From: Alphaproteobacteria bacterium
Lineage (GTDB): Bacteria > Pseudomonadota > Alphaproteobacteria > Acetobacterales > Acetobacteraceae
DNA: 62,365 nucleotides
Assembly: GCA_020850755.1 (NCBI GenBank)
Contig: JADZEB010000058.1
Coordinates: 1-62,365 of the forward strand
Reading direction: 5' to 3'
The stretch's first letter is position 1. Every line of letters begins with the position of its first letter. The notes under the pieces were generated by a model. That model was given only the letters and a program-made list of their open reading frames with translations. It was not told where the DNA came from and did no database searches. This document shows positions 33,659-42,370 of this stretch, piece by piece. The position numbers and the translations under genes were made by a program.

Positions 33659-36160
33659 TTATGGCACCAGCCGCATCGCGACCGGGTTGAGGCCGGGATC
33701 GGCCCCGATCGCGATGGTTTCGCCGCGCCGCCAGCGTTCCAGGAACGATCGGAACTGCCCGGACATGACATGCCCGGACTGGCCAGTGCCGATGACGAAG
33801 CGCGAGGCATCGAGGTCGGCGAGGTCATAGACCGCGCGGTAGCCGGCACCGTGCACCGCGGCGAAGCCGTCGCGTCCGCCGAAGCCGGCCGCGCGCAGCA
33901 CGGTATGCGCGCCACCGCCCACCGGCACCTGGCTGCCGAAGAGCGCGCGCAGCGGCGGCACGAAGCGGAACACGGTGTGGTCGAACCGGGCGCGGTGCGC
34001 CTCGCCCCACTTCCAGTCGAGCTCGTTGCCGCCATGGGTGCGGGCGAGGCCGTCGAGCGCCTGGTGCAGGGTGCGACGCAACACCGGCGCGCAGGCATCC
34101 GCCCCCGGCCCGCACCAGTGCTGGCCGCGCGCCATCACCCAGATCAGGAACTCCATCTGGTTGTCGCCGAGCGCGCCATGGTCGGCGCCGAGATGCGGTT
34201 CCAGCACGGCGCGGGCAAAGGCACGCATCCAGGCCGAGAAGATCAGCGGCTCGGCCCGTTCGGCGGCCATGCGCGCGTCCCAGGCGCCAAGCACGGCCAG
34301 GATGCGGTTGGCTTGCGCCTGGGCGTTGGCGGCGGCCTCGGGCGTGCCGGGGGCGGGCGGGCGGCGGGCGAGGCGGAGCGCATGCGGCAATGCGTCGCGC
34401 GCATCGAGCGCCAGCGTGTCGACCTGCATCGCCACCAGCACCTCCGCCGAATGGGCGCCGGCGCCGTTGATCATCGCCGCGATGCGCCGGGCGCGGAAGG
34501 AAGGCGGCCAATGCCGGCCGAGGAACAGGGGCGTCTCGTCGGGCAGGAACTGGTTGTTGGCATGGACCAGCACGCCGCCGGGCGGATCGACGAAGCGCGG
34601 CAGCGCCGCCGCCGGGGCGACGCCGACCCAGTCGTGGCTGCCGTTCCAGCCAGGCACCGGCACCGTGCCGTCGCCCGCGCGGCGGATCGGCACCCGCCCG
34701 ACCACGGTCATCGCCATGCGCCCGGCGGTGTCGGCCACCACCACGTTCTGCTGCGGCGCGCTCATGCCATCGAGCGCGGCCAGCGCCTCCTCCACCGTCC
34801 GGGCACGGTTGAGCGCGAGGAAAGCGTCGGGGGTGGTGTCGTCCCCGGCCAGGGCGGTTGCCGCCAGCGCCAGGATCGGCGCGTCGGCGGCGCCGCCGGG
34901 ACCGCCCGCCCCGCCATCGAGGTCGGAGATCACCGGCCCGTGCCGCGTCTCGCGCACGGTGAACCGCTGCGCCGCACCGAAGCGGACGGCGATCTCCTCG
35001 GTGCGGGTGGCGAAGGGGCGGGGGCCGTCCGGCGTCTCGTACTGGCCGGGGGCGCCCTGGGCCGGCCGCTCGATGAACAGGTCCTGGGTGTCGCTGTGGG
35101 TGGTGGTGAAGCCCCAGGCGACGCGGCCATTGTGGCCGAGGACCAGGAACGGCACGCCGGGCACGGTGGCGCCCACCAGCACGCGGCCGGGCAGCTCGAT
35201 CCGGACCAGGTACCAGAGGATCGGCTGGCCGAGCAGGAGATGCGGGTCGGAGGCGAGCAGGGGCCGGCCGGTGGCGCTGCGCGCCCCGTTCACGGCGAAG
35301 ACGTTGGAGGCGGTGGTGGGCTGCACATAGTCGTCGGGGCCGAAATGCGAGGCGAGCAGGCGGCCGGCATGGGCGGCGAGGGCGGGCGTGACGGGCTGCG
35401 GAGCGGCAGGTCCGGCTGCTGCGTGGCGCGTCGCGGGTGCCGCGCCGTCCGGGGTGGCGTCGCCGACATCGTAGGCGCGGATGGTGCGCGGATCGGCTGC
35501 CGCGACGATCTCGGCCGGATCGAGCCGGGGCCAGAGCTCGGCCAGCCGCTCGGGCGCCAGCCGCTCGGCCAGGCTCAGGCGCAGGAGTTCGCTCCGGTAG
35601 TTGCCGGACAGCACCATGCCCATCAGCTTGCCCCAGAGCAGGGAATGCTCGGGCCGCCAGGGCTCGGGCGCGGCGGCGAGCAGCACGAACTCGGGCGCGG
35701 CCATCCAGCCATGTGCGGCGATGTAGGCGTTGGCGCCGGCAGCATAGGCATCGAGCGCGGCGCGCGTGTCCGGCGACAGCCGGGCAAGCTGGGCGCGGGC
35801 GCGATGGGCAAGGCCGAGCGTGCGCATGGTCCGGTCTACCCGCGCCGCCGGCGGGCCGACCAGTTCGGCCATGCGCCCGGCGCCGAGGCGGCGCATCGCC
35901 TCCATCTGGAACAGCCGATCCTGGGCGTGGACATAGCCGAGCGCCATGAAGGCGTCGCGCTCGGTTGCGGCGCGGATGCGCGGGATTCCGTCGGCGTCGC
36001 GCAGGATGGAAACCGGGCCGGACAGGCCGGCGATGCGGACCTCGGCGCGGTGGTCAGGCAGGGTGAACCAAACCAGAACGGTAAGGGCGCCGAGCAGGAG
36101 CAGAGCCAGGCCCGCCAGCCCGCCCAGGCCCCAGCCAAGCCAACGCAGGAGCCGGCGCAT
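33659..36160 (-). CDS. Penicillin acylase family (Ntn) amidohydrolase
   Basis: A large precursor (833 residues) of the N-terminal-nucleophile hydrolases that hydrolyse amides such as penicillins or acyl-homoserine lactones. It has an N-terminal hydrophobic segment (GLAGLALLLLGALTVLVWF) likely to anchor or export it. The alpha-chain part follows (DADGIPRIRA, ALGYVHAQDRLFQME). The autoprocessing site is predicted at Ser285 in TTASNVFAVNGA, followed by LLASDPHLLLGQP. Near the C-terminus is VPVGGGAHTVLRAAGF. The substrate cannot be read from sequence; quorum-signal acylase is one possibility. A duplicated 17-base leader lies at its start. Confidence 0.9.
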   Translation of the reverse strand: MRRLLRWLGWGLGGLAGLALLLLGALTVLVWFTLPDHRAEVRIAGLSGPVSILRDADGIPRIRAATERDAFMALGYVHAQDRLFQMEAMRRLGAGRMAELVGPPAARVDRTMRTLGLAHRARAQLARLSPDTRAALDAYAAGANAYIAAHGWMAAPEFVLLAAAPEPWRPEHSLLWGKLMGMVLSGNYRSELLRLSLAERLAPERLAELWPRLDPAEIVAAADPRTIRAYDVGDATPDGAAPATRHAAAGPAAPQPVTPALAAHAGRLLASHFGPDDYVQPTTASNVFAVNGARSATGRPLLASDPHLLLGQPILWYLVRIELPGRVLVGATVPGVPFLVLGHNGRVAWGFTTTHSDTQDLFIERPAQGAPGQYETPDGPRPFATRTEEIAVRFGAAQRFTVRETRHGPVISDLDGGAGGPGGAADAPILALAATALAGDDTTPDAFLALNRARTVEEALAALDGMSAPQQNVVVADTAGRMAMTVVGRVPIRRAGDGTVPVPGWNGSHDWVGVAPAAALPRFVDPPGGVLVHANNQFLPDETPLFLGRHWPPSFRARRIAAMINGAGAHSAEVLVAMQVDTLALDARDALPHALRLARRPPAPGTPEAAANAQAQANRILAVLGAWDARMAAERAEPLIFSAWMRAFARAVLEPHLGADHGALGDNQMEFLIWVMARGQHWCGPGADACAPVLRRTLHQALDGLARTHGGNELDWKWGEAHRARFDHTVFRFVPPLRALFGSQVPVGGGAHTVLRAAGFGGRDGFAAVHGAGYRAVYDLADLDASRFVIGTGQSGHVMSGQFRSFLERWRRGETIAIGADPGLNPVAMRLVP

Positions 36161-36191
36161 CAGCAACCGCCTTTCATCAGCAACCGACTTT
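36158..36191. repeat. 17-bp tandem direct repeat duplicating a ribosome-binding site and ATG
   Basis: On the minus strand, AAAGTCGGTTGCTGATG is followed directly by AAAGGCGGTTGCTGATG, differing at one base. The inner copy holds the acylase gene's start ATG. The outer copy gives a second ATG 17 bases upstream, out of frame. Confidence 0.85.
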
Positions 36192-36526
36192 CATCGGGAC
36201 AGGTGAGCATGTGCAACGATATCGCATTTTTTTCGGTTCCGGCGGCAACGGGAATGGAACTAGTGTCAGTGGGCTTCGTTTTGAATAGCGAATGGGCGCG
36301 GACCGGGCCGTGGTGATCAAGGTCGCACAGCCGGTCGGCTCCCAGCCATAGGCGGACAGGCCTTGCCGGATGCGTAGCACAGAACCGAGGCGGATCGCGG
36401 CGAGGCCTTGCTGTCGGGTTTTCATGCCCCGGTCAGGCGGGCGCCGCTAGAAGATCGAGAGATCCGTTCTCTCGCAGGGCCAGGCCCGCGCGCCACCGCC
36501 GCGGGCAATCGCACGAGGAGCATCCG
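36192..36526. other. Intergenic region between the acylase and cysteine-protease genes
   Basis: No convincing gene. A minus-strand open frame of 82 codons ending at 36177 has no family resemblance. The stretch near 36220-36300 is AT-richer than the surroundings and could hold the acylase promoter, though no clean -35/-10 pair was found. The right end contains the inverted repeat listed next and the Shine-Dalgarno GAGGAG at 36514-36519. Confidence 0.45.
36456..36474. promoter_or_regulatory. Perfect inverted repeat upstream of the cysteine-protease-like gene
   Basis: CGAGAGA, spacer TCCGT, then TCTCTCG: a 7-base perfect palindrome 52 bases before the ATG. It could be an operator or an RNA hairpin in the leader. 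There is no T-run, so it is not a terminator. Confidence 0.5.
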
Positions 36527-37195
36527 ATGTCCTGGTTCATCCGCTTCACCCGCTTCGCCAGCGCCCACATGGTCTATGCCCAGGAGCAGGAGAATTCCTG
36601 CGGCATGGCCTGCATGATGATGGTCAACTTCAAGATGAAGAAGGGCCTGATGTTCGCCGGCATGGCGGCCGGTTCGGCGATGCAGGCGGTGCCGGTGCTG
36701 GGTTCCTATGTCGGTCCCACTTTGACCCGGGCGGCGATCGACTATGCGGTCAAGACCGAGCCCGAGGTCTACAAGGCCTACACCAAGGTCACCGGTTCGC
36801 CCTATGACGGCACCGCCTACAGCGACTGCTCCTTTTTCCCGCAGGTGCTGGCCGATCTCGGCTGCGGCGAGTGGGAGACGGTGTGGATGGGCCAGAACGG
36901 CATGGGCAAGGGTATCAAGGACGCGGTCAAGAACGGGGCGCCCTGCATCGGCCTGGTCGCCTGGGATGGCGGCGGGGCGCACTTCGTGGTCGTCGACGAG
37001 ACACATCTCGGCTATGGCTGCGTCAACGATCCCTGGGACGGGCAGGTGCACATCACCAGGCTCAATGAAGGCGGCGCCGTGCGCTACAATGCCGGCAAGC
37101 CGGTGATCGGCTGGTCGATCGGCGGCAAGAAGCACAGCTACAGCGAAGGCTCGATCGGCACCTTCAATGGCTGGCTGGTGCGCCGCAAGCGATAG
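36527..37195 (+). CDS. Papain-like (C39/AvrRpt2-type) cysteine protease-like protein, orphan
   Basis: A 222-residue protein that I can place only by motif. QEQENSCGMACMMM has the arrangement of papain-like and C39 peptidases (Gln19 oxyanion, Cys25 nucleophile). The later GAHFVVVDETH gives His152 and VNDPWDGQV gives Asp168, completing a triad in the right order. A hydrophobic Gly/Ala/Met stretch (about residues 40-66) separates the nucleophile from the rest. There is no signal peptide, ABC transporter or immunity-like partner nearby. GAGGAG precedes the ATG. The function could be a secreted effector, a peptide-processing enzyme, or a cysteine-based binding domain without protease activity. Confidence 0.72.
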   Translation: MSWFIRFTRFASAHMVYAQEQENSCGMACMMMVNFKMKKGLMFAGMAAGSAMQAVPVLGSYVGPTLTRAAIDYAVKTEPEVYKAYTKVTGSPYDGTAYSDCSFFPQVLADLGCGEWETVWMGQNGMGKGIKDAVKNGAPCIGLVAWDGGGAHFVVVDETHLGYGCVNDPWDGQVHITRLNEGGAVRYNAGKPVIGWSIGGKKHSYSEGSIGTFNGWLVRRKR

Positions 37196-37225
37196 CAGCG
37201 CGACGCGTTTCCCCGGCAGGCATCC

Positions 37226-37257
37226 ACGCCCGGCACCGCAAGCGCGCTGCCGGGCGT
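37226..37257 (+). terminator. GC-rich hairpin after the cysteine-protease-like gene
   Basis: ACGCCCGGCA and TGCCGGGCGT form a perfect 10-base stem with a 12-base loop, 30 bases after the stop codon. There is no T-tract, so intrinsic termination is uncertain; it may act as a 3' stabiliser. It also lies in the region between two convergent genes. Confidence 0.4.
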
Positions 37258-37275
37258 CGGCGTTCGAGATCGCTT

Positions 37276-37306
37276 GGCCGCGCGGGCCCCTCGGCCGCGC
37301 GGGCCC
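37276..37306. repeat. 14-bp direct repeat
   Basis: GGCCGCGCGGGCCC occurs twice with a 17-base period in the convergent intergenic region. Meaning unknown; probably slippage in GC-rich DNA. Confidence 0.6.
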
Positions 37307-37333
37307 GGTGCCTGCGCCCTGCGCCTCCGGCTT

Positions 37334-38338
37334 TCAGTGCGCCTGGATGCCGGCGCGGCGCACCACCTCGCGCCACTTGTCGATCTCGGCGCGCACGAAG
37401 GCGGCATACTGCTCGGGTGTCTGCGGATCGAGCCCGACGCCGCGCCCTGCGATGCGGGCCAGTTCCGGCGTGCCGAGCCCCTCGCGCACCGCCGCGTGCA
37501 GCCGCTCGATGATCGGGCGCGGCGTGCCGGTGGGCGCGAACAGCCCGGCCCAGCCCACCGCATCGAAGCCCGGATAGCCAAGCTCGGCGATGGCCGGCAC
37601 GTCGGGCAGGGCCGGCACGCGCTGCAACGACCCCACCGCCAGCGGCCGCAGGCGCCCGCCCTCGATGTTGGCATTCTGCGCCACCACCACGTCCATCATC
37701 ACGTCCAGCCGCCCGCCGATCAGGTCGGCGGTGGCGGGGCCGTTGCCCTGGTAGACGACGCCCGGTATGTCCAGCCCGGCCACCGACTTGAACAGCTCGA
37801 AGCCGAGATGGCCAGAACTGCCATTCACCGTGATGCCGTAGTTGAGCGCGCCAGGCCGCCCCTTGGCCGCCGCGATCAGGTCCTGGAGCGTGCGGAACGG
37901 CGATTCCGGCGGCACCAGGATGACATTGTGGTAGCGCGCGAAATTGGAGATCGGCACGAAATCGGCGATCGGGTCGTAGGGCAGACTGCGGAACAGGAAC
38001 TGGTTCACCGCATGGGTGCCGATCGTGCCGACCAGCAGCGTATAGCCGTCCGGCGCCTGGCGCTTCACATAGTCCGAGCCGACCGTGCCGCTGGCGCCGG
38101 CGCGGTTCTCGACCACCACCGGCTGGCCGAGGATGCGCTGCATCTGGGCCGCGACCCCGCGCGCGAGGATGTCGGTGCCGCCGCCGGCGCCGATCGGCAC
38201 GACGACGCGGATGGCGCGGTTGGGATAGGCATCGCCCTGGGCGCGAGCCGGGCGGACGCCGCCGGTGGCGGTCAGCGCGAGCGCGGCGCCACCGGCCAGG
38301 ATGGCGCGGCGGCTGAAGCGGCGGCGGTGGTTGGGCAT
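37334..38338 (-). CDS. Tripartite tricarboxylate transporter substrate-binding protein (Bug/TctC family)
   Basis: Periplasmic binding protein of 334 residues. A twin-arginine-like signal (RRFSRRAILAGGAALALTAT) is cut after about residue 33. Mature motifs are IRVVVPIGAGGGTDILARG, ENRAGASGTVGSDYVKR, and YDPIADFVPIS, all classic for Bug proteins. No TctA or TctB membrane partner is nearby, as is usual for the many orphan Bug proteins of this lineage. The ligand is probably a carboxylate; the adjacent aldehyde dehydrogenase and CoA-transferase suggest an organic-acid catabolic setting, but this is inference. Confidence 0.92.
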   Translation of the reverse strand: MPNHRRRFSRRAILAGGAALALTATGGVRPARAQGDAYPNRAIRVVVPIGAGGGTDILARGVAAQMQRILGQPVVVENRAGASGTVGSDYVKRQAPDGYTLLVGTIGTHAVNQFLFRSLPYDPIADFVPISNFARYHNVILVPPESPFRTLQDLIAAAKGRPGALNYGITVNGSSGHLGFELFKSVAGLDIPGVVYQGNGPATADLIGGRLDVMMDVVVAQNANIEGGRLRPLAVGSLQRVPALPDVPAIAELGYPGFDAVGWAGLFAPTGTPRPIIERLHAAVREGLGTPELARIAGRGVGLDPQTPEQYAAFVRAEIDKWREVVRRAGIQAH

Positions 38339-38566
38339 GACGGTTCCTCCCCTGGATTCACCCCGTGTCTATTGCGGGACACGGTGGCACTCGGTTATTT
38401 CGTGTCGGCAACTACAGCACCGATGCCGCGCCGGCACCAGAGGCGGGCGAGGCGGCGGTGGATTTCATCGCTGCATTCAGGGGAAGCGCATGGCCATCCA
38501 CCAGGCCGCGTCCTGCATCCTGTTCGCCATTCAGCGGCACAAGGCCCTCGGCTAGCGGCTCCCCCC

Positions 38567-40084
38567 TCACGCCATGTTCACCATGATCGTCTTCTTGTGG
38601 GTGAAGTGCTCGTTCATCGCCTCCAGGCTCGCTTCCTTGCCGAGCCCGGACTGCTTCACCCCGCCATAGGAGAGGTTGGCCTGCACCACCAGGTTCTGGT
38701 TGATCTGCACCAGCCCCGCCTCCAGCCGGTGCGCCATCTGCAGGCCGACGCGCAGATCGTTGGTCCAGATCGAGGCGGCAAGCCCGTAGTCGGAATCATT
38801 CGCCTCCGCCAGCACCGCCTCCCAGTCGTCGAAGGGGAACAGGCAGGTGACGGGGCCGAAGATCTCCTCGCGCACCAGCCGGCTGGTGGGCGGCAGGCCC
38901 ATGAAGATGTGCGGCTGGATGAACAGGCCCTTGGCCAGCGCCGGGTCCGCGGGCATGGCCGAGCAGGCGCGCCAGCTTCCGTCCTTCTCGGCCTTGCCGA
39001 TCTCGATATAGCTCCGCACCTTCTCGAACTGGCCGGGCGAGATGATGGTGCCGATATCGGTCTTCTCGTCGAGCGGGTCGCCCATCACCATCGCGTCCAC
39101 GCGCGCGGCCAGCGCCGCGCCGAAGCGCTCATAGATCGAGCGGTGGACATAGATGCGGCTGGCCGCGGTGCAGCTCTGGCCCTGGCGGGTGAAGCGCATC
39201 GAGGTGACCGCGCCTTCCACCGCGCGATCGAGCGCGCAATCGGGAAAGACGATCATCGGCGACTTGCCGCCGAGTTCCAGCGTGACCGGGATCAGCTTCT
39301 GCGCCGCGGTGGCATAGACGATCTTCCCGGTCTCGACCGAGCCGGTGAAGGTGACCTTCTTCACCAAGGGGTGGCTCACCAGCGGCGCGCCGCATTCCGG
39401 GCCGAAGCCCGACAGCATGCTGAACAGCCCCTTGGGCAGGACGCGGTTCATCAGCTCGCAGATGCGCAGCACGGCCAGCGGCGCCTCCTCGGCCGACTTC
39501 ACCACCACCGCATTGCCCGCCACCAGCGCCGGCGCGATCTTGAGCGCCATCAGCAGCATCGGCACGTTCCACGGGATGATCGCGCCGACCACGCCCAAGG
39601 GCTCGCGCACCGTGACCGAGAGCATGGTCGGGTGGAAGGGCACGCTCTCGCCCTTCAGCTCGCTGCCGAGCCCGCCATAGAATTCCAGCACGTCGGCCAC
39701 CACACCCGCCTCGACCCGGCTTTCGGTGCGCAGGGCCTTGCCGGTCTCGAGCGCGATCAGCCGGCCGAGCTCATCGACATGCTCGTTGAGCAGCCGCGCG
39801 CAATCGGCCACCAGCCGCCCGCGCTTGCGCGCCGGCACCTTGGCCCACTCCTTCTGCGCCGCCGCCGCCGCGCGCACGGCGCGATCGACATCAGTGCCAT
39901 CGCCAAGGGCGGCCTGGCCGATCTCCTCGCCGGTGGCGGGGTTGACCACCGGGAAGGTCCTGCCCGAGCCGGCCGGGACGAAGGCACCGTCGATGAAATG
40001 CAGGCCGGAGAGGGCGCGGGCAAGCGCCCTGCAATCGGCGGTGGGGGCGGCCGGCACGGGGCCGGCGCTGGTCGTGTCAGGCAT
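38567..40084 (-). CDS. NAD(P)-dependent aldehyde dehydrogenase
   Basis: A 505-residue aldehyde dehydrogenase superfamily member oxidising an aldehyde to its acid. Coenzyme-binding PWNVPMLLMALKIAPALVAG, the Rossmann FTGSVETGK, general base Glu270 in VTLELGGKSP, and nucleophile Cys305 in TRQGQSCTAAS are all present. EEIFGPVTCLFPFDDW lies near the C-terminus. It stands apart from its neighbours (228 bases to the Bug gene, divergent from the CoA-transferase). The physiological aldehyde is unknown. Confidence 0.93.
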   Translation of the reverse strand: MPDTTSAGPVPAAPTADCRALARALSGLHFIDGAFVPAGSGRTFPVVNPATGEEIGQAALGDGTDVDRAVRAAAAAQKEWAKVPARKRGRLVADCARLLNEHVDELGRLIALETGKALRTESRVEAGVVADVLEFYGGLGSELKGESVPFHPTMLSVTVREPLGVVGAIIPWNVPMLLMALKIAPALVAGNAVVVKSAEEAPLAVLRICELMNRVLPKGLFSMLSGFGPECGAPLVSHPLVKKVTFTGSVETGKIVYATAAQKLIPVTLELGGKSPMIVFPDCALDRAVEGAVTSMRFTRQGQSCTAASRIYVHRSIYERFGAALAARVDAMVMGDPLDEKTDIGTIISPGQFEKVRSYIEIGKAEKDGSWRACSAMPADPALAKGLFIQPHIFMGLPPTSRLVREEIFGPVTCLFPFDDWEAVLAEANDSDYGLAASIWTNDLRVGLQMAHRLEAGLVQINQNLVVQANLSYGGVKQSGLGKEASLEAMNEHFTHKKTIMVNMA

Positions 40085-40236
40085 GGCTTTCCCTCCGGCG
40101 GGGCGGTGGTATAAGGCGGCGGTTCACGGAACCGGCCGGGCCATCTTCGGCCCGCGCCGGCCCAACGGCAAGGCCGGGCCGCAAGGTCTCGCCGCAACCT
40201 TGAGCCGCACACCGCACCCTGCAAGGACCGACGCCG

Positions 40237-41469
40237 ATGCAAGACGCCCGACCCGCCCCCACCGGCCCGCTCAAGGGCTTGCGCGTGTTCGACCTCACGC
40301 GCGTGCTGGCCGGCCCCACCTGCGTGCAGATGCTGGGCGATCTCGGCGCCGACGTGATCAAGATTGAGCGTCCCGGCGCGGGCGACGATACGCGCGGCTT
40401 CGCGCCGCCCTTCCTGCCCAACACCGACGGCTCGGCCAGCAAGGAGAGCGCCTATTTCGCCGGCGTGAACCGCAACAAGCGCTCGGTGACGCTCGACATG
40501 GCCAAGCCCGAGGGCCAGGAGCTGGCGAAGCGGCTGGTGCGCCGTTGCGACATGCTGGTGGAGAACTTCAAGGTGGGCGCCCTGGCGAAATACGGCCTGG
40601 GCTACGAGCAGCTCCGGGCCGAGAATCCCGGCCTGATCTACTGCTCGATCACCGGCTTCGGCCAGACCGGCCCCTACGCGCCGCGCCCCGGCTATGACAG
40701 CCTGATCCAGGGCATGGGCGGCGTGATGAGCCTCACCGGCGAGCCGGACGGGCTGCCGCAGAAGGTGGGCGTGCCGGTGGCCGACCTGTTCGCCGGGCTC
40801 TATGCCTGCATCGGCATCCTGGCCGCGCTGCGCCACCGCGAGCAGGGGGGTGCGGGCCAGTTCATCGATATCGGCATGCTGGATACGCATGTCGCCTGGC
40901 TGGCCAACCAGGGCATGAACTATCTCGCCACCGGCGAGAACCCGGCGCGGCTGGGCAACCAGCATCCGAACATCGTGCCCTACCAGGTGTTCGCCACCAG
41001 CGACGGGGCGATCGTGCTCTCGATCGGCAACGATCCCACCTTCCAGCGCTTCTGCGAGGCGTTCGAGCTCACGCATCTGCTCAAGGACGAGCGCTTCGCC
41101 ACCAATGCCGCGCGCGTGGCCAACCGCCAGCTCGTCACCGACACGCTGACGCCGGTGATGAAGGGCAAGGCGACTGATTGGTGGATCGGCAAGCTCGAGG
41201 CGCTGAAGATCGGCTGCGGGCCGATCAACACGCTGAAGCAGGTCTTCGCCGACCCGCATGTGCAGGCGCGCGAGATGGTGTTCGAGATGGCGCACAGCGC
41301 GGTAGGTAAGGCCAAGCTGATCGCCAACCCGGTGCGCCTTTCGGAGACGCCGGCCAACTACCGCATCGCGCCGCCCGTGCTCGGCGAACACACCGACGAG
41401 GTGCTGCGCGAGCTGCTCGGCATGGGGGATGCCGATCTCGCCGCTCTGCGCGCCAAGGGCGTGATCTGA
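40237..41469 (+). CDS. Class III CoA-transferase (CaiB/Frc family)
   Basis: Moves CoA between carboxylic acids. The 410 residues match the family length. LKGLRVFDLTRVLAGPTC opens the sequence, with DLGADVIKIERPGAGDDTR, the CoA site ENFKVGALAKYGLGYEQL, and the catalytic Asp in the PGYDSLIQGMGGVMSLTGE region. Substrate choice (oxalate, succinate, a branched acid) cannot be told. It lies 7 bases upstream of an alpha/beta hydrolase on the same strand, so the two are likely cotranscribed. Confidence 0.93.
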   Translation: MQDARPAPTGPLKGLRVFDLTRVLAGPTCVQMLGDLGADVIKIERPGAGDDTRGFAPPFLPNTDGSASKESAYFAGVNRNKRSVTLDMAKPEGQELAKRLVRRCDMLVENFKVGALAKYGLGYEQLRAENPGLIYCSITGFGQTGPYAPRPGYDSLIQGMGGVMSLTGEPDGLPQKVGVPVADLFAGLYACIGILAALRHREQGGAGQFIDIGMLDTHVAWLANQGMNYLATGENPARLGNQHPNIVPYQVFATSDGAIVLSIGNDPTFQRFCEAFELTHLLKDERFATNAARVANRQLVTDTLTPVMKGKATDWWIGKLEALKIGCGPINTLKQVFADPHVQAREMVFEMAHSAVGKAKLIANPVRLSETPANYRIAPPVLGEHTDEVLRELLGMGDADLAALRAKGVI

Positions 41470-41476
41470 GCGGCCG

Positions 41477-42370
41477 ATGAACGCCGCGCCTGAGCAGGGC
41501 TTCGTCCGCTGGCTCTGGAAGGGCGCCTTCCGGCGCCTGGCCTATGCCGCCTGGGGCTCGGTCGATGCGCCGCGCCTGGCGGTGTGCGTGCATGGCCTGA
41601 CGCGCCAGGGGCGTGATTTCGATGCGCTCGCCGCCGCGCTGGCCGGGCGCGGCTGGCGTGTGCTCTGCCCCGACCTGCCTGGGCGCGGGCGGAGCGACTG
41701 GCTGGCCGAGGCCGAGGCCGCCGACTATGCGCTGCCCACCTATGCGGTGGCGCTGTCGCACCTGCTCGCCAGCCTGCCGGAGGCGCGCGCTGTCGATTGG
41801 ATCGGCACCTCGCTCGGCGGGCTCGCCGGCATGGTGATCGCCGCCGCGCCGGGCAATCCGCTGCGCCGGCTGGTGCTCAACGATGTCGGGCCGTTCCTGC
41901 CGGCGGCCGCGCTCAAGCGTATCGGCAGCTATGTGGGAGAGACGCGGCGTTTCGCTGATCTGCCCGCGCTCGAAGCCTATCTGCGCCAGGTGCACGCGCC
42001 GTTCGGGCCGCTGACCGACGCGCAATGGCGCCACCTGGCCGCGCATGGCGCGCGGGCGCTGCCCGATGGCGGCCTGGCGCTGCACTATGATCCCGCCATC
42101 GCCGCGCCCTTCCGCGCCATGGCCGCGAGCGGCGGCGCGGAGGGCGGTGCATCGGGTGATGTCGATCTCTGGCCGGTGTGGGAGCGCATCGCCGCACCGA
42201 CGCTGGTGCTGCGCGGCGAGCACTCCGATCTGCTGGCGCCTGAGATCGTGGGGCGGATGTGCGTGCGCCCGGGCGTGCGCGCGGCCGTGATCGGCGGCTG
42301 CGGCCATGCCCCGGCGCTGATGGACGCGGCGCAGATCGCGCTCGTGGCCGACTGGCTCGATGGCCGCTAG
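41477..42370 (+). CDS. Alpha/beta-fold hydrolase
   Basis: A 297-residue serine hydrolase. The oxyanion segment is VCVHGLTRQGRDFDAL, the nucleophile elbow GTSLGGLAGMVIAA, and the His is near the end in IGGCGHAPALM. No export signal. It shares VLNDVGP after the elbow with the hydrolase at 14119-14991. It lies between a CoA-transferase and a YheT-type hydrolase (overlapping the latter by 11 bases), so it may act on a CoA-derived ester, which is inference. Confidence 0.85.
   Translation: MNAAPEQGFVRWLWKGAFRRLAYAAWGSVDAPRLAVCVHGLTRQGRDFDALAAALAGRGWRVLCPDLPGRGRSDWLAEAEAADYALPTYAVALSHLLASLPEARAVDWIGTSLGGLAGMVIAAAPGNPLRRLVLNDVGPFLPAAALKRIGSYVGETRRFADLPALEAYLRQVHAPFGPLTDAQWRHLAAHGARALPDGGLALHYDPAIAAPFRAMAASGGAEGGASGDVDLWPVWERIAAPTLVLRGEHSDLLAPEIVGRMCVRPGVRAAVIGGCGHAPALMDAAQIALVADWLDGR

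Noticed and set aside
33770-36316. 848-codon plus-strand open frame opposite the penicillin acylase gene
   Set aside because: Shadow frame; the minus-strand acylase has clear motifs throughout.
36177-36425. 82-codon minus-strand open frame before the acylase gene
   Set aside because: No homology, poor composition and no Shine-Dalgarno; more likely leader or intergenic DNA.
37274-40114. 946-codon plus-strand open frame opposite the Bug protein and aldehyde dehydrogenase genes
   Set aside because: Shadow frame with biased composition; both minus-strand genes are convincing.
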